A stretch of 64,000 bases of DNA, taken from Telopea speciosissima (Eukaryota > Streptophyta > Magnoliopsida > Proteales > Proteaceae). The notes under the pieces are model-generated. The model did no database searches. It saw only the letters and a program-made list of their open reading frames with translations, and was not told the origin of the DNA. The stretch is from NCBI RefSeq assembly GCF_018873765.1, contig NC_057916.1, positions 14,156,001-14,220,000 of the forward strand, in the 5' to 3' direction. This document shows, piece by piece, positions 32,731-42,762 of the stretch (positions within the stretch are counted from its first letter, which is position 1; the number at the start of each line of letters is the position of its first letter). Position numbers and translations under genes: made by a program.

Positions 32731-33879
32731 CCATGGACCATTTTACCCTTATGAGACATAAGGGTAAGCCCTCTAACCCTTCTCCCATCTTTTAAACTTA
32801 TCTATTTCTTCTTCTGCTCCAGAGAACTACGAAGAGGGCAATTCATCGCTGGAGCTGATCATCGCCGGATCTGTTGTTGCTGCGTCCATTCATCGTCGAA
32901 GCTGCTATTACTGCGTGAAATCACCGTCGGTAGCTTGCCGTTGCTGCTACTGATGATGCTATTGTAAAGAGAAAATCGAAGCTGTATAAATCCCCAAACC
33001 GTGCACTGCTCTCTCCGACAGGTCCATGTTCTCTCCGGCAATCTTCGAGGACATTTGACCCTTTAAAGTAACTTTTTCCCCTTCAATCCATTACTAATTT
33101 GTCATGTTCCGTGTAATGTAATCAAAATCTATATTTGTTGTTAGATTTATGCTAGGGTTTGTCTAATTAGATTTAGTTTAGATTAATTCTTGACAATAGA
33201 TTTGATCTTATAATTCATTTTGATTTATACATATATTATAGTATAAATTCATCCTCAAACCGTGTTGTATGTTCCATTTTGATTGCTAATTTTTCAAAGA
33301 TTCTGCACATCACTCCCTATCTCTGTTCTATTTTGGTTCTGCTTGCTCTATATAATCAGTCACTCTGTGATATAATTTCCCCACTCATGGGAAGCATGAA
33401 ATGAAGGTGTAGAACTGTAGATGGTAAACCTACTTGCATTAATTAGATAAATCCTTCCTTGAGGTACCAAGAAAATAGATTTTGATGTAGAACATGATTT
33501 ATTTCATGCATCTGAGAAAGCCTGAGAAAAAAATCATTAAAGTTAGAACAGCAGGAGCACTTCATAAGAAAAAAAAAAACCAACCCAAGTGAATTGTAAG
33601 TCATTTTCTTATTATGCTCTCCTTGTATTTAACATTAACAAAGAACAATTGTCCTATGAAAGAACTTGTACCATTGCACCGAGTGACAGTCCTTATTAAA
33701 AGGATAGTTTTGTTTTCACAACCCATGGTAATTGAAACCTTATAGTTGCTTTCCATGTCTAATAATCTCTTGCCAAATATCTCATGAGTTTAATTATGTC
33801 TAAGCTTATGATATGGAATAAGAGCTTATGTATATTAATTTCATGTATCATTATGACTTTTTTCAGCTGCTCTCAAATC

Positions 33880-36800
33880 ATGAATGTAAGGTGTGCTATT
33901 GTATTTTATTGGGAGAATCAAGTGTTCGAAAAATATGTTGACCCATACATGGATGGGTACTTGGACATGATTTTTGACATCTATAATTCAATCATTAACC
34001 ATGTACCTGTAGGCCATAATGTAACCTTCAAAGTCAGATGTGAAATGCCTGATGGAGTGGTCAAAGTGGTGACAGATGACTGTGCTATGTATGAGTTGTT
34101 TGAGTTGACTAGGAGGGATGGTATTAATTTGCATGTATATGATCTTGAAACTAGCCTTGGTCAAATGGACAAGTATACAGTCAATAACTTCCCTAATGGG
34201 ATTGTTTGTAGAGAAAATTTAGTTGAGGACACGGCTGTATTTGATTCCACAGTTGATGGTACACAGCTTGAGAGGAGTCAGATTAGAGCTGTACCAAGAA
34301 GGCCAAAGCAAAGTGCTAGAAGGGGTGGTGGTGTTTGTCGGGTATCCACTAGTGCTAATAGCAGTGGTAGTGGATCTATTGGAAGTGTTAATGCTAATGC
34401 TACTGCATGTAATAGAGGTAAAGCTAATGCTAATGCTAATGCTACTGCATGTAATAGAGGTAAAGCTAGTGCTAATGCTAATGCTATAGTCATCAGTGGA
34501 AAAGCTACAAGTACAGGTTCAGCCATCACTAAGGGCTTAAAGAAGACTTCTGATGTGCAACGGGCAAGTAGTAATAGATTGAGATCAAGTCCTAATGATT
34601 TGAGAGCAGTTAGCCAGAGTGTTGCACAATCAGAGGAACCTGTGCATAGTTCAGGTCCATCCAGTAGTAATGAAGATTGGAGAAACCAAAGTGGTGATGA
34701 TAATAAGCCAAGTAATGATGAAACTAAAATGGATAACAGTGAAGGTGATGCAGCTGATTTTGAAAACAAGAGTGATAGAAATAGTGAGAAGAGTTTTGAT
34801 GATATATTTCCCAGTGAATTTGAAGATGCTGTTTCTAATGACTCTAGGAGAGTAACTTTGGAAAAAGGACAAATTTTTAAAGATGTGTATCACTTCAGGT
34901 CTGTCCTACAACACTTTTTGATTCAAGAAGGGTTTGAAATGTTGTTTGTGAAAAATGAAAGCTACAAAGTCAGTGTTGTATGTAAAACAATTGGATGTAC
35001 TTGGAGAGTATATGTTTCCCGTGTTTCAATGACCAACACTGCTGATAAGACTTTTATGATAAAGTCTTATATTTCAATACATACATGCATCAGGAGAACA
35101 GAACACAAGAGTGCTACATCAAAATGGATAACAGAAAAATTTGCAAATCAGGTTAAAACTGATCAAAACATAAATGTGAAGACAATGAAGGCAGTTTTGG
35201 GTTCAACAGGAATTCAAGTCTCTTATATGAAGATGTACAGGGCACGCAACATTGCTGTAAAAATTAATCAAGGTAGCTTTGCATAGTCATATGCACTGTT
35301 ACCTGAGTATGCTGATTTGGTCTTGAAGAGCATGCATGGTAGTATAATCAGGCTACGTTATAATGATAGGCAAGACATGTCACAACCTCCAGTGTCTAAA
35401 AGGTTGTTTGTTTCATTTCATGCATGCACTAAAGGTTTCAAGAAGGGATGCAGACCATTCATTGGTACTGATGGATGTTATCTCAAGGGAAAGTATGGTG
35501 GTGTGCTACTGTCAGCCATATCTGTGAATAGGAATAATACCTTGTTCCCCATTGCATTTGGAATAGTATAAGTAAAATGCAAAGACAGTTGGCTCTTTTT
35601 CCTTGAATGTTTGCATGAGGGACTTGGAGATGCCAGTCATGATCAATCTCTGACTTTAATGTCAGATAAACAGAAGGTACTTTATTATTTGCATATGTTG
35701 TTTATTTGTCAACAAACATTTATATTTTGGTAATACTGACAATTTGATTATGTTGTGTAGGGACTATCTGATGCAATTGGTATGATCTTCTCATATGCTC
35801 AACAGAGATGTTGCAGCAGACATCTATATCAAAATTTCAGAAAACTTTTTCTTGGTCCAGTTTTGAAGCAGTATTTTTGGTCAGCATCAAGAGCCTATAC
35901 TACCATCCAGTTTGAGAGAGAGAGATGAATTTTATTAGAGAGCTTAACAATGAAGCCTATCAGTGGTTGATTAAGAGTCCCTTAAGTATGTGGGTAAGGC
36001 ATGCATTTAATGATAGAGCACAGAGTGACCATGTCACTAATAACTTGTCTGAATCTTTCAACCAATGGATAGCAGACTTAAGGCACATGCCTATTCTTAC
36101 CTTAGTTGACCAACTAAGAGTGAAGATAATGAAGAGATTGTATAGAATGTATGAGAAAGGCTGTGGTTATGATATTCATGGTATAATCACAATAAATGTA
36201 AAGAGAAAGTTGGACATGGTGCAACAAAAGGCAAGGGAATGCATTTTTCATCCATCTAGTCCACATACCTTTGAGGTGCAAGATATGATTCAAGGTCGGT
36301 TCGTGGTTAATTTGGTAGCTCACACTTATACTTGTAGAATATGAAATTCTACTGGGCTGCCATGTAAACATGCAGCAACAGCTATCACTTTCTTGAATGG
36401 AAAAATAGAACAATATTGTGATGTATTCTACAGTGTGAAGACATATATGGTTGTATATAGTGGGATGATCCAGCCACTTCCTGATCTATCTGAATTGAAC
36501 CAATTGATCATACCAAGCTAGTACAACCTCCAATTCTTAAGAGGAGACCAGGAAGACCTCATACAAGTAGGAAGAAGGATGATGATAAGGTGACCAATCC
36601 GAGATCAAAGCCTATGACATGCAGCAACTGCAAGCAATCAGGTCACAACAAGAGAAAATTCCAGTTAACTCCAGTCAAGGGCACTGAAACTTCTACCAGT
36701 CAGGGAGGTGGTATGAAGGTATATAACCTATATGCCTAATTCAGTAATTTCTTAACTGTTTCATGGAAATGCATTACTAACTCTCTCTTTCTTATATTGT

Positions 36801-36994
36801 GTGTCTTGCATATGTAGAGAAAGAAGGTGAATGAAAGCCAAGATAGTACCTGCAACTCTCAAAGAATTACCAAGTTACAGGCATCTAAAGCAATGTCACA
36901 AGAGAGTATACAGGAAAGGACTGTGGCCAAATTGATCAAGAAGCATGCATGCAGGAATGAACAAAGGGTAGCAACTAGAAAAATGGGCAGCTGA
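33880..36994 (+). pseudogene. MURA-like transposase (MuDR/MULE), degenerate
   Basis: The likely start is MNVRCAIVFYW at 33880. Domain order: PB1-like N-terminal region; a low-complexity Ala/Asn stretch (34380-34490); the MuDR DNA-binding domain (VTLEKGQIFKDVYHFRSVLQ, CKTIGCTWRV, about 34850-35090); then the DDE catalytic core, with FIGTDGCYLKGKYGG (first Asp), LTLMSDKQKG (second Asp), QRCCSRHLYQNFRK and LSESFNQWI (candidate Glu). A SWIM zinc finger (CRI.NSTGLPCKHA) and a C-terminal zinc knuckle (CSNCKQSGH) follow. Introns are predicted at 35677-35760 and 36719-36817. Lesions: TAG at 35284-35286, TAA at 35569-35571, a GA insertion shifting frame near 35920-35930, TGA at 36342-36344 in the SWIM motif, further frame loss near 36520, and a missing last Cys of the knuckle. 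It is inactive as it stands. Confidence 0.92.
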
Positions 36995-37567
36995 GGAGAT
37001 GGGTGCAGAGATGTAGCTGGTTAGGAATTCAAAGGGTATTGAGAAGATGTTGAGAGGATGTTGAGAGGGTGTTTAGGACTTCAAACAGTAAATGTATTTG
37101 ATGGGTTTGAATTATGATAAGTAATATTTGTATGGATGTTTATGGAACCAATGGTTTGAATTATGACTCTATTATTTGTGTGGCTGTTGACGGCATGATG
37201 GGTTTGAATTTAAACAAGTAATTTGTATCGTGTTGATGGTAATTAATGTGGTTGATGATGGTAGTATAATACAAGTCTGTAATATTATCTTACACATGAA
37301 TAAATGTTGTTCATTTGAATACTTAGTTAGAATATTCATGTGGAATTAGGTACTCCATACAGGTTTGTACTATAGTCATATATATGCCGAAATGTTGTCC
37401 GTTTGAAAATAAATGTTCATATACGCAATCTAAAAGAATTAAAATCATTTCAGTAGTACAACATTTTGGTTACATTCAAATTAAAAGTACAAACCTTACA
37501 ACTTAATTTTGTCAGTTTAAACAACAAACAACGGTACAAAGGACACCACAAACTTGCTTTCCTAACT

Positions 37568-37966
37568 CTATTTGTTAACAAATAGCACAAAGACCAACAC
37601 AACCAAAACTGTTACAACAAGCTTCAGTATTCCAACAAAGTTCTCCAATTCTTTCAATCTTTCCTTCACACCACGCATCTCTTCCCCACTCTGTCTATCT
37701 TCTAGACTTCTTTCACCTACAACCTCATGTGGATGGTCTCCAGGTGTGACCAATACTGGTGGTGGTGGTGGTGGTCCATTTATTGGGTCACACCATTTGA
37801 AGAATCCACATCCATTAGGTGCATCTTTGCAGCAGTAGTACAACTTGTTCTTGTTTTGTGCAGACTCTGATATCCTCACTAATGTCCTTCGTTGACATCT
37901 ACATTATATGTTCAAATACAATGTTGAACCTTGGTTGCTCTCATTCACACTCGATGTTGACATCAT
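37568..37966 (-). pseudogene. GRF zinc-finger protein with C-terminal membrane segment, one stop
   Basis: Minus-strand frame from a double ATG (37966/37963). After about 20 residues an in-frame TAA (37904-37906) interrupts it. The following part reads CRCQRRTLVRISES, then KLYYCCKDAPNGCGFFKWCD, the zf-GRF signature with Cys spacing and the GCGFFKWCD end. A Pro run, an acidic/charged coiled-coil-like segment (VKERLKELENFVGIL) and a hydrophobic C-terminal anchor (LVVTVLVVLVFVLFV) complete it. Small GRF proteins with a C-terminal hydrophobic tail are common in plant genomes, often near repeats. Here it lies inside the MULE, opposite to and downstream of the transposase, so it is a second ORF of the element or a captured gene. 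The stop could be bypassed only if translation began downstream. Confidence 0.8.
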
Positions 37967-38165
37967 TTTTATCTGCAAGAACAAACATGTTTGATCAGCA
38001 AAACTAGCAAGTGATTGCTTCTAGATAACTCAGTTTGATCAGCCAAACTACTCTTTGAAACCATGTTCAGAAAGTTCTACTTAGCATGAATACATGCTCT
38101 ACTCTCACATTAGTTCTGTCTTCAATAAGCTAGTTTTCAAAAAGCCCACATGAAAAATTGACATA

Positions 38166-38440
38166 AAGACCATTCGGACATGGCCATTTGGGATTTGGGA
38201 AAACACAGCATAATACATCTAATGCATTTGGGCATGGCTGATTGGGATTATGGAAAACACAGCAATATGGTTAAGCCCTAAAATGCATTCGGACATGGCC
38301 GATTGGGATTATGGAAAATATAGCAGTATGTTTATTGCATCTAATGCATTCGGACATGGCCGATTGGGATTATGGAAAATATAGCAGTATGTTTATTGCA
38401 TCTAATGCATTCGGACATGGTCGATTGGAATGCTCAGAAG
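38166..38440 (+). repeat. 61-bp tandem repeat and GA microsatellite in the MULE
   Basis: Units beginning ATGCATTCGGACATGG recur with a period of 61 bp at 38283, 38344 and 38405, with more diverged copies before 38283. A GA microsatellite follows at about 38447-38483. Spacers are not unique, so this is a minisatellite and not a CRISPR array. Confidence 0.85.
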
Positions 38441-38445
38441 TAACA

Positions 38446-38486
<41 letters not shown>

Positions 38487-38639
38487 TAGGTAAGTTCATT
38501 TGAACTTATCTTTGCCGGAGGGTGCTAGGGCCAGAGGAACTCCACCGTGCTTGGGTTGTCCTCTTCAAATCGTCGGACCTGCAACTCTCCTCAAAACCCT
38601 AACTCTTTTTTGGGGGTTTTGAGGAGGAGAAGTAGAATA

Positions 38640-38817
38640 AGGGTAAAATGGGGATTTAAAATACTCACTTAACTAAAAGGGTACAACAGTCTTTTTACTT
38701 ACAAAACTAATAGTTTACTAACACCGTGAGTCATTAGGGTGTTTTTTGAAATATTGAAACTAAGGGGGATGATTTGATATTATTACAAACATCTAGGGGG
38801 GTGCATGTAATTTTCTC
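38640..38817 (-). repeat. Right terminal inverted repeat of the MULE
   Basis: Inverted partner of 32551-32730; ends GCATGTAATTTTCTC immediately before the AAAAATAAA flank. Confidence 0.85.
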
Positions 38818-38995
38818 AAAAATAAATAATTAATTAAGATAAACAACACCACTCGATCGCTCTAAACACTAGAAATTAGAAAATGACCAGGGGTGTGGTG
38901 GTCATTTACGTGCTCTTACATCAGGGTGTAGTGGTCGTGTGCTGCGCAACCGGATGGTGTTATCCTTCCCATTAATTAATTAAGGGTAAATATCA

Positions 38996-39184
38996 GGATC
39001 CTGATCGTCTATGGCGTGCTGCCCGTAGCGGCTTGAGTGGTGCACAAATAGGGCGCAATGCAATGACCGCCTTACCCCTGCTCGGGCAAGGCACTCGGGC
39101 AGGGGTAAAGCGGTCATTGCAGCGCACCCTGTTTGTGTGCCGCTCAGGCCACTACGGGCAGCGCGCCGTAGAGGATCTAAATCC
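38996..39184. mobile_element. Fold-back MITE nested in the Pack-MULE end
   Basis: Flanked by a perfect 10-bp repeat GTAAATATCA (38986-38995 and 39185-39194), so it splits the left terminal repeat of the Pack-MULE. Ends GGATCCTGATCGTCTA and, reversed, GGATTTAGATCCTCTACGG. The core AATGACCGCCTTACCCCTG is mirrored by CAGGGGTAAAGCGGTCATT. Same family as 26335-26505. The 9-10-bp duplication suggests Mutator-type mobilisation. Confidence 0.85.
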
Positions 39185-39434
39185 GTAAATATCATCCCCT
39201 CCCCTCTAAGTTTCCATAATATCAAACCCCTCCACCAAGTTTTGAATAATGATAATGTTTGCCCCTACTTTTGAAGGATTCTATCTAATCGTTAAAAGAC
39301 ATCATTAAGTGATGACGTGGGCATTTACAAATTTTTTAAAACCCCATAATACCCTTAATGTAATTTTATTCCAATTTTGCCCTCTTCAACCCCAAAACCC
39401 CTTTTGTGTTTCTTCGTCTTCTTCTTCTTCCTCC

Positions 39435-39770
39435 TCACACCCCACCCCTTAATGTTTCTGCTAGGCTGTTGTTAGCGTTGTCGTCTTGAATAGTCGAAGC
39501 TGTTGCGGTGATGGTTGTCTTTTTAATGGTAGCAATGAAGTTTTCACCGTCGATGACGGCTCCGTAAACAATGCAATGGCTTCCTTTACCAAGAAAGCTC
39601 GCAGGGGAGAAGCCACCGGTGGCGGATTCTAGTTCAGTATAGGAGAATTTTTGAACATTGTTATGCCGCCGATGCTGCTGCTTCTTCTTCTTCTTTTTTG
39701 GGTTCCAATTATAAGAATCGCAGACGGTAATGGCGGACTCTGCGTTACAAGAGAAGCGATGATAACCCAT
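39435..39770 (-). pseudogene. Captured N-terminal part of a receptor-like cytoplasmic kinase
   Basis: An open 111-residue minus-strand frame: MGYHRFSCNAESAITVCDSY at the start, a Lys-rich linker, then KFSYTELESATGGFSPASFL, the glycine loop as LGKGSHCIVYGAV and the ATP-lysine segment FIATIKK. It breaks off soon after the N-lobe at a stop. The order and wording recall the small plant kinases At3g51990/At5g23170 (my recollection). The third glycine of the loop is Cys, and the C-lobe with HRD and DFG is missing, so it has no kinase activity. It lies inside the Pack-MULE and is a captured gene 5' end. Confidence 0.8.
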
Positions 39771-41144
39771 TTGGAGGTTCTATCTAACTCAGATTCTACA
39801 ATGGTGAAGGAAAGGAGAGTGAAAAGGGTAATATTGAATCGACAGAGACAAGAGCCATTACTGTGGGAACAAATCATGGGATAAGAATCAAAGTCTCCAA
39901 AGAGTACTCCCTGTATGTGTTGCTTTACAGGTTTTTGAATTTAGCTCGTCTCCAGGGAGGCGTGCACCCAAGGTGCTGCCAAGGGGCATCCAACGGTTGT
40001 GCTGTGCTGCACACATCTCGGCACATGCCTAGGGATGTGAGCGACACAGCCCAACGGTTGGCAGCGCCTTGGGCGTTTCCTGCTCCCTGGAGACAATCCT
40101 GATCCTAGCTTTTTTACCTTTTAAGACTTTGATGAGGAGAGAGGGAAAGATTTTAAAAACTCTCGAGTCTCAAGTAGAAATTAATACTGTCCGTTAATAT
40201 TTTAATAACAAGGGAAGACTTTGAGGAGATGATTTGAAAAAAAGAGGTCTGGAATTTGAACTAAAGTGGTTGGATAATCTAACTTTGAAATCTTTAAAAC
40301 TTCTTTACCCATTTAAAAAACACAATGGTGGGGAAACAAGATATTTCAAATTTATGATCTAAAGCTAGAATTCATGGAATGAAAGTAGAAATTGATTTAA
40401 GAGATAAGGAAAGTTAGATTTGGTGAAGGAGTTTGGTCGGCCAGAAAGTTGTTAAAGTTTGTGGTAAATGTGGAATTGGGGAATTTAACATTTTGTCTGG
40501 TCGATTAGGGGTTACTGGTAAGGGCTTAAGGGAAGTTAATGAGTTGAAGGAAATGATTATGTGGGTTCTGCCATGGTGGAAGAGGAGGAGAAGAAGAAAT
40601 TGGGGATTTGATGGCTGCGGTAGTTATAGTCAATTAAAGGTTTCTGTCTTTTTTTTTTTATAAATAATTACAATTAAAGGTTAATATCATCTTTTGACCT
40701 GCTGTTTTAATACCATTAGTCACTTAGGGTACAATTGATAGAATCTTTCAAAGTAGAGAAATGTATTATCATTATTCAAAATTTAAGAGATGTGTTTGAT
40801 ATTATGAATACTTAGAGGGGAGGGGATGATATTTACTCATTAATTAAAGTAGGTGAACAAACGAGTCTCCGGGTGAACCTCGAGTCTGCGAGACCAGTCG
40901 TCTTTCCGTCGCTCTCTTTCGCGGCGATGACCAGCAAGAGTTCAAGAAAGAGGAGAGAGGGCCTCACGACGACTCTGCGTATATGAAAAACACTTTCAAG
41001 GGAAGGTGAAATAAATTCAAACTCCACGCGCGTGTACGAGTAACGAACGCGAGAGAGTGGCCAAACAAGGGGTAGGTGTGAGATTGACCGATCCACACGC
41101 ACGCACCAATACCACCCTCCTCACTCTCCCAGTCACAGCGTCTC

Positions 41145-41195
41145 CTCCCCCGCCCTCCCCTCCCATCCCCTCCCCTCCCCTCCCCTCCCCTCCCT
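41145..41195 (+). promoter_or_regulatory. C-rich CCCCT repeat tract upstream of the dehydratase gene
   Basis: About ten runs of three to five C separated by single bases, ending 19 bp before the TATA box. The complementary strand can form G-quadruplexes. Its position just upstream of the core promoter suggests, but does not prove, a regulatory role. Confidence 0.5.
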
Positions 41196-41212
41196 AATTA
41201 TGTTCTCACCTA

Positions 41213-41221
41213 ATATATAAA
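41213..41221 (+). promoter_or_regulatory. TATA box of the dehydratase gene
   Basis: ATATATAAA lies about 245 bp upstream of the ATG at 41461. Transcription would then start near 41245, giving a CT-rich 5' UTR of about 215 nt, as is common for highly expressed plant genes. Confidence 0.65.
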
Positions 41222-41460
41222 CCCCAATAATCCCATCATGTTCTCTCAGCTTGAGGTTCCCTTTCTCGGCGAACTACAAGCTTTCTTCATCTCCTTCTCT
41301 TCTTTCTTCACCTCTTCCTGTTCAACCCACCTACCCCCTCCACTCCCTCATTTCGTTTTCTTCTTTCTTCAAAAAACCCCCCAAAAAGAAAAAAAGTAAA
41401 GGACCATTTATAGTTACATTCGTTTCGTAATTCAAAAATCAAGTTCTGCTGCTAGCAAAA

Positions 41461-42762
41461 ATGCAGGCAATCGCACCGTCTTCCACCAGCACATCCCTCA
41501 AATCTCTCTTCGGAGACCACCACAAGCCCTTAACGAGGGCACCCAAGTCCTTCAATCTCAATCACCACTGGAACACAACACGCCTCATGGTCCATTGCAT
41601 CTCCCGTCCTGATTCCTCCAATAACTTTGCCGGCAGCGAAGGTTCAGTCTCAGGCTCAAGCCCAACTAGGCGCGCTGATTGGCAGAGCTCCTGCGCTATC
41701 CTCGCCAGCAAAGTCGTCTCTCAGCAGCAAAACACCGACACCACCAACAACACCGAAATCACCGCCGTTAATGGCCACACAACCCTAGATCTGGTCCCTC
41801 TCGGTAATCTTCCCAAGCCCTTGACCATCACAGATCTCTCCCCTGCCCCTTTGCATGGTTCCACCCTCCGCGTGGCTTACCAAGGCGTCCCAGGCGCTTA
41901 CAGCGAAGCTGCTGCCGGCAAAGCCTACCCCAACTGCGAAGCCATCCCCTGCGACCAATTCGAAGTGGCTTTCCAAGCGGTCGAGCTTTGGATCGCAGAC
42001 AGAGCTGTCCTCCCCGTAGAGAACTCTCTTGGAGGTAGCATCCACCGGAACTACGACCTCCTCCTCCGCCACCGTCTCCACATCGTCGGAGAGGTTCAGC
42101 TTCCAGTTCACCACTGCCTCTTGGCCTTGCCCGGGGTGAGGAAAGAGTACTTAACACGTGTCATCAGCCACCCACAGGCGCTGTCCCAATGCGAACATAC
42201 ACTCACCAAAATGGGCTTGAACGTGGTACGTGAAGCCGTCGACGACACCGCAGGTGCGGCGGAGTACGTAGCGGCGACAAACTTGAGAGATACGGCGGCG
42301 ATTGCAAGTGCCCGGGCGGCGGAGCTGTACGGTATGCAGATCTTAGCAGATGGGATACAAGATGACTCGGGAAACGTGACCCGGTTCGTGATGTTGGCTC
42401 GTGAACCAATCATTCCCCGGACGGACCGGCCATTTAAGACAAGTATCGTGTTTGCTCATGATAAGGGAACGTCGGTGTTGTTTAAGGTGTTGTCGGCGTT
42501 TGCGTTCAGGAACATCACTTTGACGAAGATAGAAAGCAGGCCGCATCGGAACCGTCCGATTAGGTTGGTGGATGATGCGAATGTGGGGACAGCGAAACAC
42601 TTTGAGTACATGTTTTACGTTGATTTTGAGGCGTCGATGGCGGACGTGAGGGCCCAGAATGCTTTGGCTGAAGTGCAAGAATTCACGTCGTTTCTTAGGG
42701 TGTTGGGGAGTTATCCTATGGATATGACGCCTTGGTCCCCTTCTGGTTCAGATTCCATTTGA
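41461..42762 (+). CDS. ADT: Arogenate/prephenate dehydratase, plastidial
   Basis: Single-exon ORF of 433 residues, the usual size and structure of intronless plant arogenate dehydratases. Residues 1 to about 100 are Ser/Thr-rich with few acidic residues, a plastid transit peptide. The dehydratase domain spans about 136-313: [51 protein letters not shown] and the catalytic NVTRF (305-309). The regulatory ACT domain follows (325-418), with the phenylalanine-binding motifs [10 protein letters not shown] and IESRP (357-361). The enzyme removes water and CO2 from arogenate (some also use prephenate) to give phenylalanine (or phenylpyruvate), at the head of phenylpropanoid and lignin supply, with feedback inhibition by phenylalanine through the ACT domain. 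The start follows a clear TATA box and leader. Codon use is richer in C/G than the surrounding AT-rich DNA. All motifs are intact, so it should be functional. Which ADT paralogue it is cannot be fixed here; the lack of introns fits the ADT3/4/5 type. Confidence 0.97.
   Translation: MQAIAPSSTSTSLKSLFGDHHKPLTRAPKSFNLNHHWNTTRLMVHCISRPDSSNNFAGSEGSVSGSSPTRRADWQSSCAILASKVVSQQQNTDTTNNTEITAVNGHTTLDLVPLGNLPKPLTITDLSPAPLHGSTLRVAYQGVPGAYSEAAAGKAYPNCEAIPCDQFEVAFQAVELWIADRAVLPVENSLGGSIHRNYDLLLRHRLHIVGEVQLPVHHCLLALPGVRKEYLTRVISHPQALSQCEHTLTKMGLNVVREAVDDTAGAAEYVAATNLRDTAAIASARAAELYGMQILADGIQDDSGNVTRFVMLAREPIIPRTDRPFKTSIVFAHDKGTSVLFKVLSAFAFRNITLTKIESRPHRNRPIRLVDDANVGTAKHFEYMFYVDFEASMADVRAQNALAEVQEFTSFLRVLGSYPMDMTPWSPSGSDSI

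Larger units (their letters stand above)
32551..38817 (+). mobile_element. MULE with transposase and zf-GRF ORF, mutated
   Basis: The element is 6,267 bp. Terminal inverted repeats of about 180 bp (32551-32730 and 38640-38817) begin GAGAAAATTACATGCA and continue with GATGTTTGTAA.AATATCAAA. The 9-bp target duplications are AAAAATAAT (32542-32550) and AAAAATAAA (38818-38826), 8 of 9 identical. Inside are a MURA-like transposase in plus orientation and a GRF zinc-finger ORF in minus orientation, converging in the middle. Several nonsense and frameshift lesions in the transposase make it non-autonomous now. The well-kept ends mean it could still be moved in trans. Confidence 0.93.
38984..40838. 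mobile_element. Pack-MULE carrying a kinase gene fragment
   Basis: Perfect 9-bp target duplication ATTAATTAA at 38975-38983 and 40839-40847. The left terminus is GGGTAAATATCA, then, after a nested MITE, CCCCTCCCCTCTAAG and AATATCAAAC. The right terminus reversed is GAGTAAATATCATCCCCTCC, CTCTAAG and AATATCAAACA. The inverted repeats extend over about 150 bp. No transposase is present. The interior holds the 5' part of a kinase gene on the minus strand. It lies 158 bp right of the larger MULE, and both belong to the same broad terminal-motif group. Confidence 0.92.

Noticed and set aside
34278..34769. 163-residue minus-strand ORF, Ala/Leu-rich
   Set aside because: Antisense of the low-complexity Ala/Asn repeat of the MULE transposase.
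38166..38440. Regularly spaced repeats resembling a CRISPR array
   Set aside because: The whole 61-bp unit is repeated without unique spacers, inside a plant MULE. It is a minisatellite.
32551..38817. Possible viral or retroviral origin of the 6.3-kb element
   Set aside because: Terminal inverted repeats, 9-bp duplications and MuDR/MULE/SWIM domains identify a DNA transposon. No viral proteins were seen in the window.
41785..42678. Several minus-strand ORFs of 100-111 residues
   Set aside because: Shadows of the arogenate dehydratase coding sequence, caused by its C/G-rich third positions.
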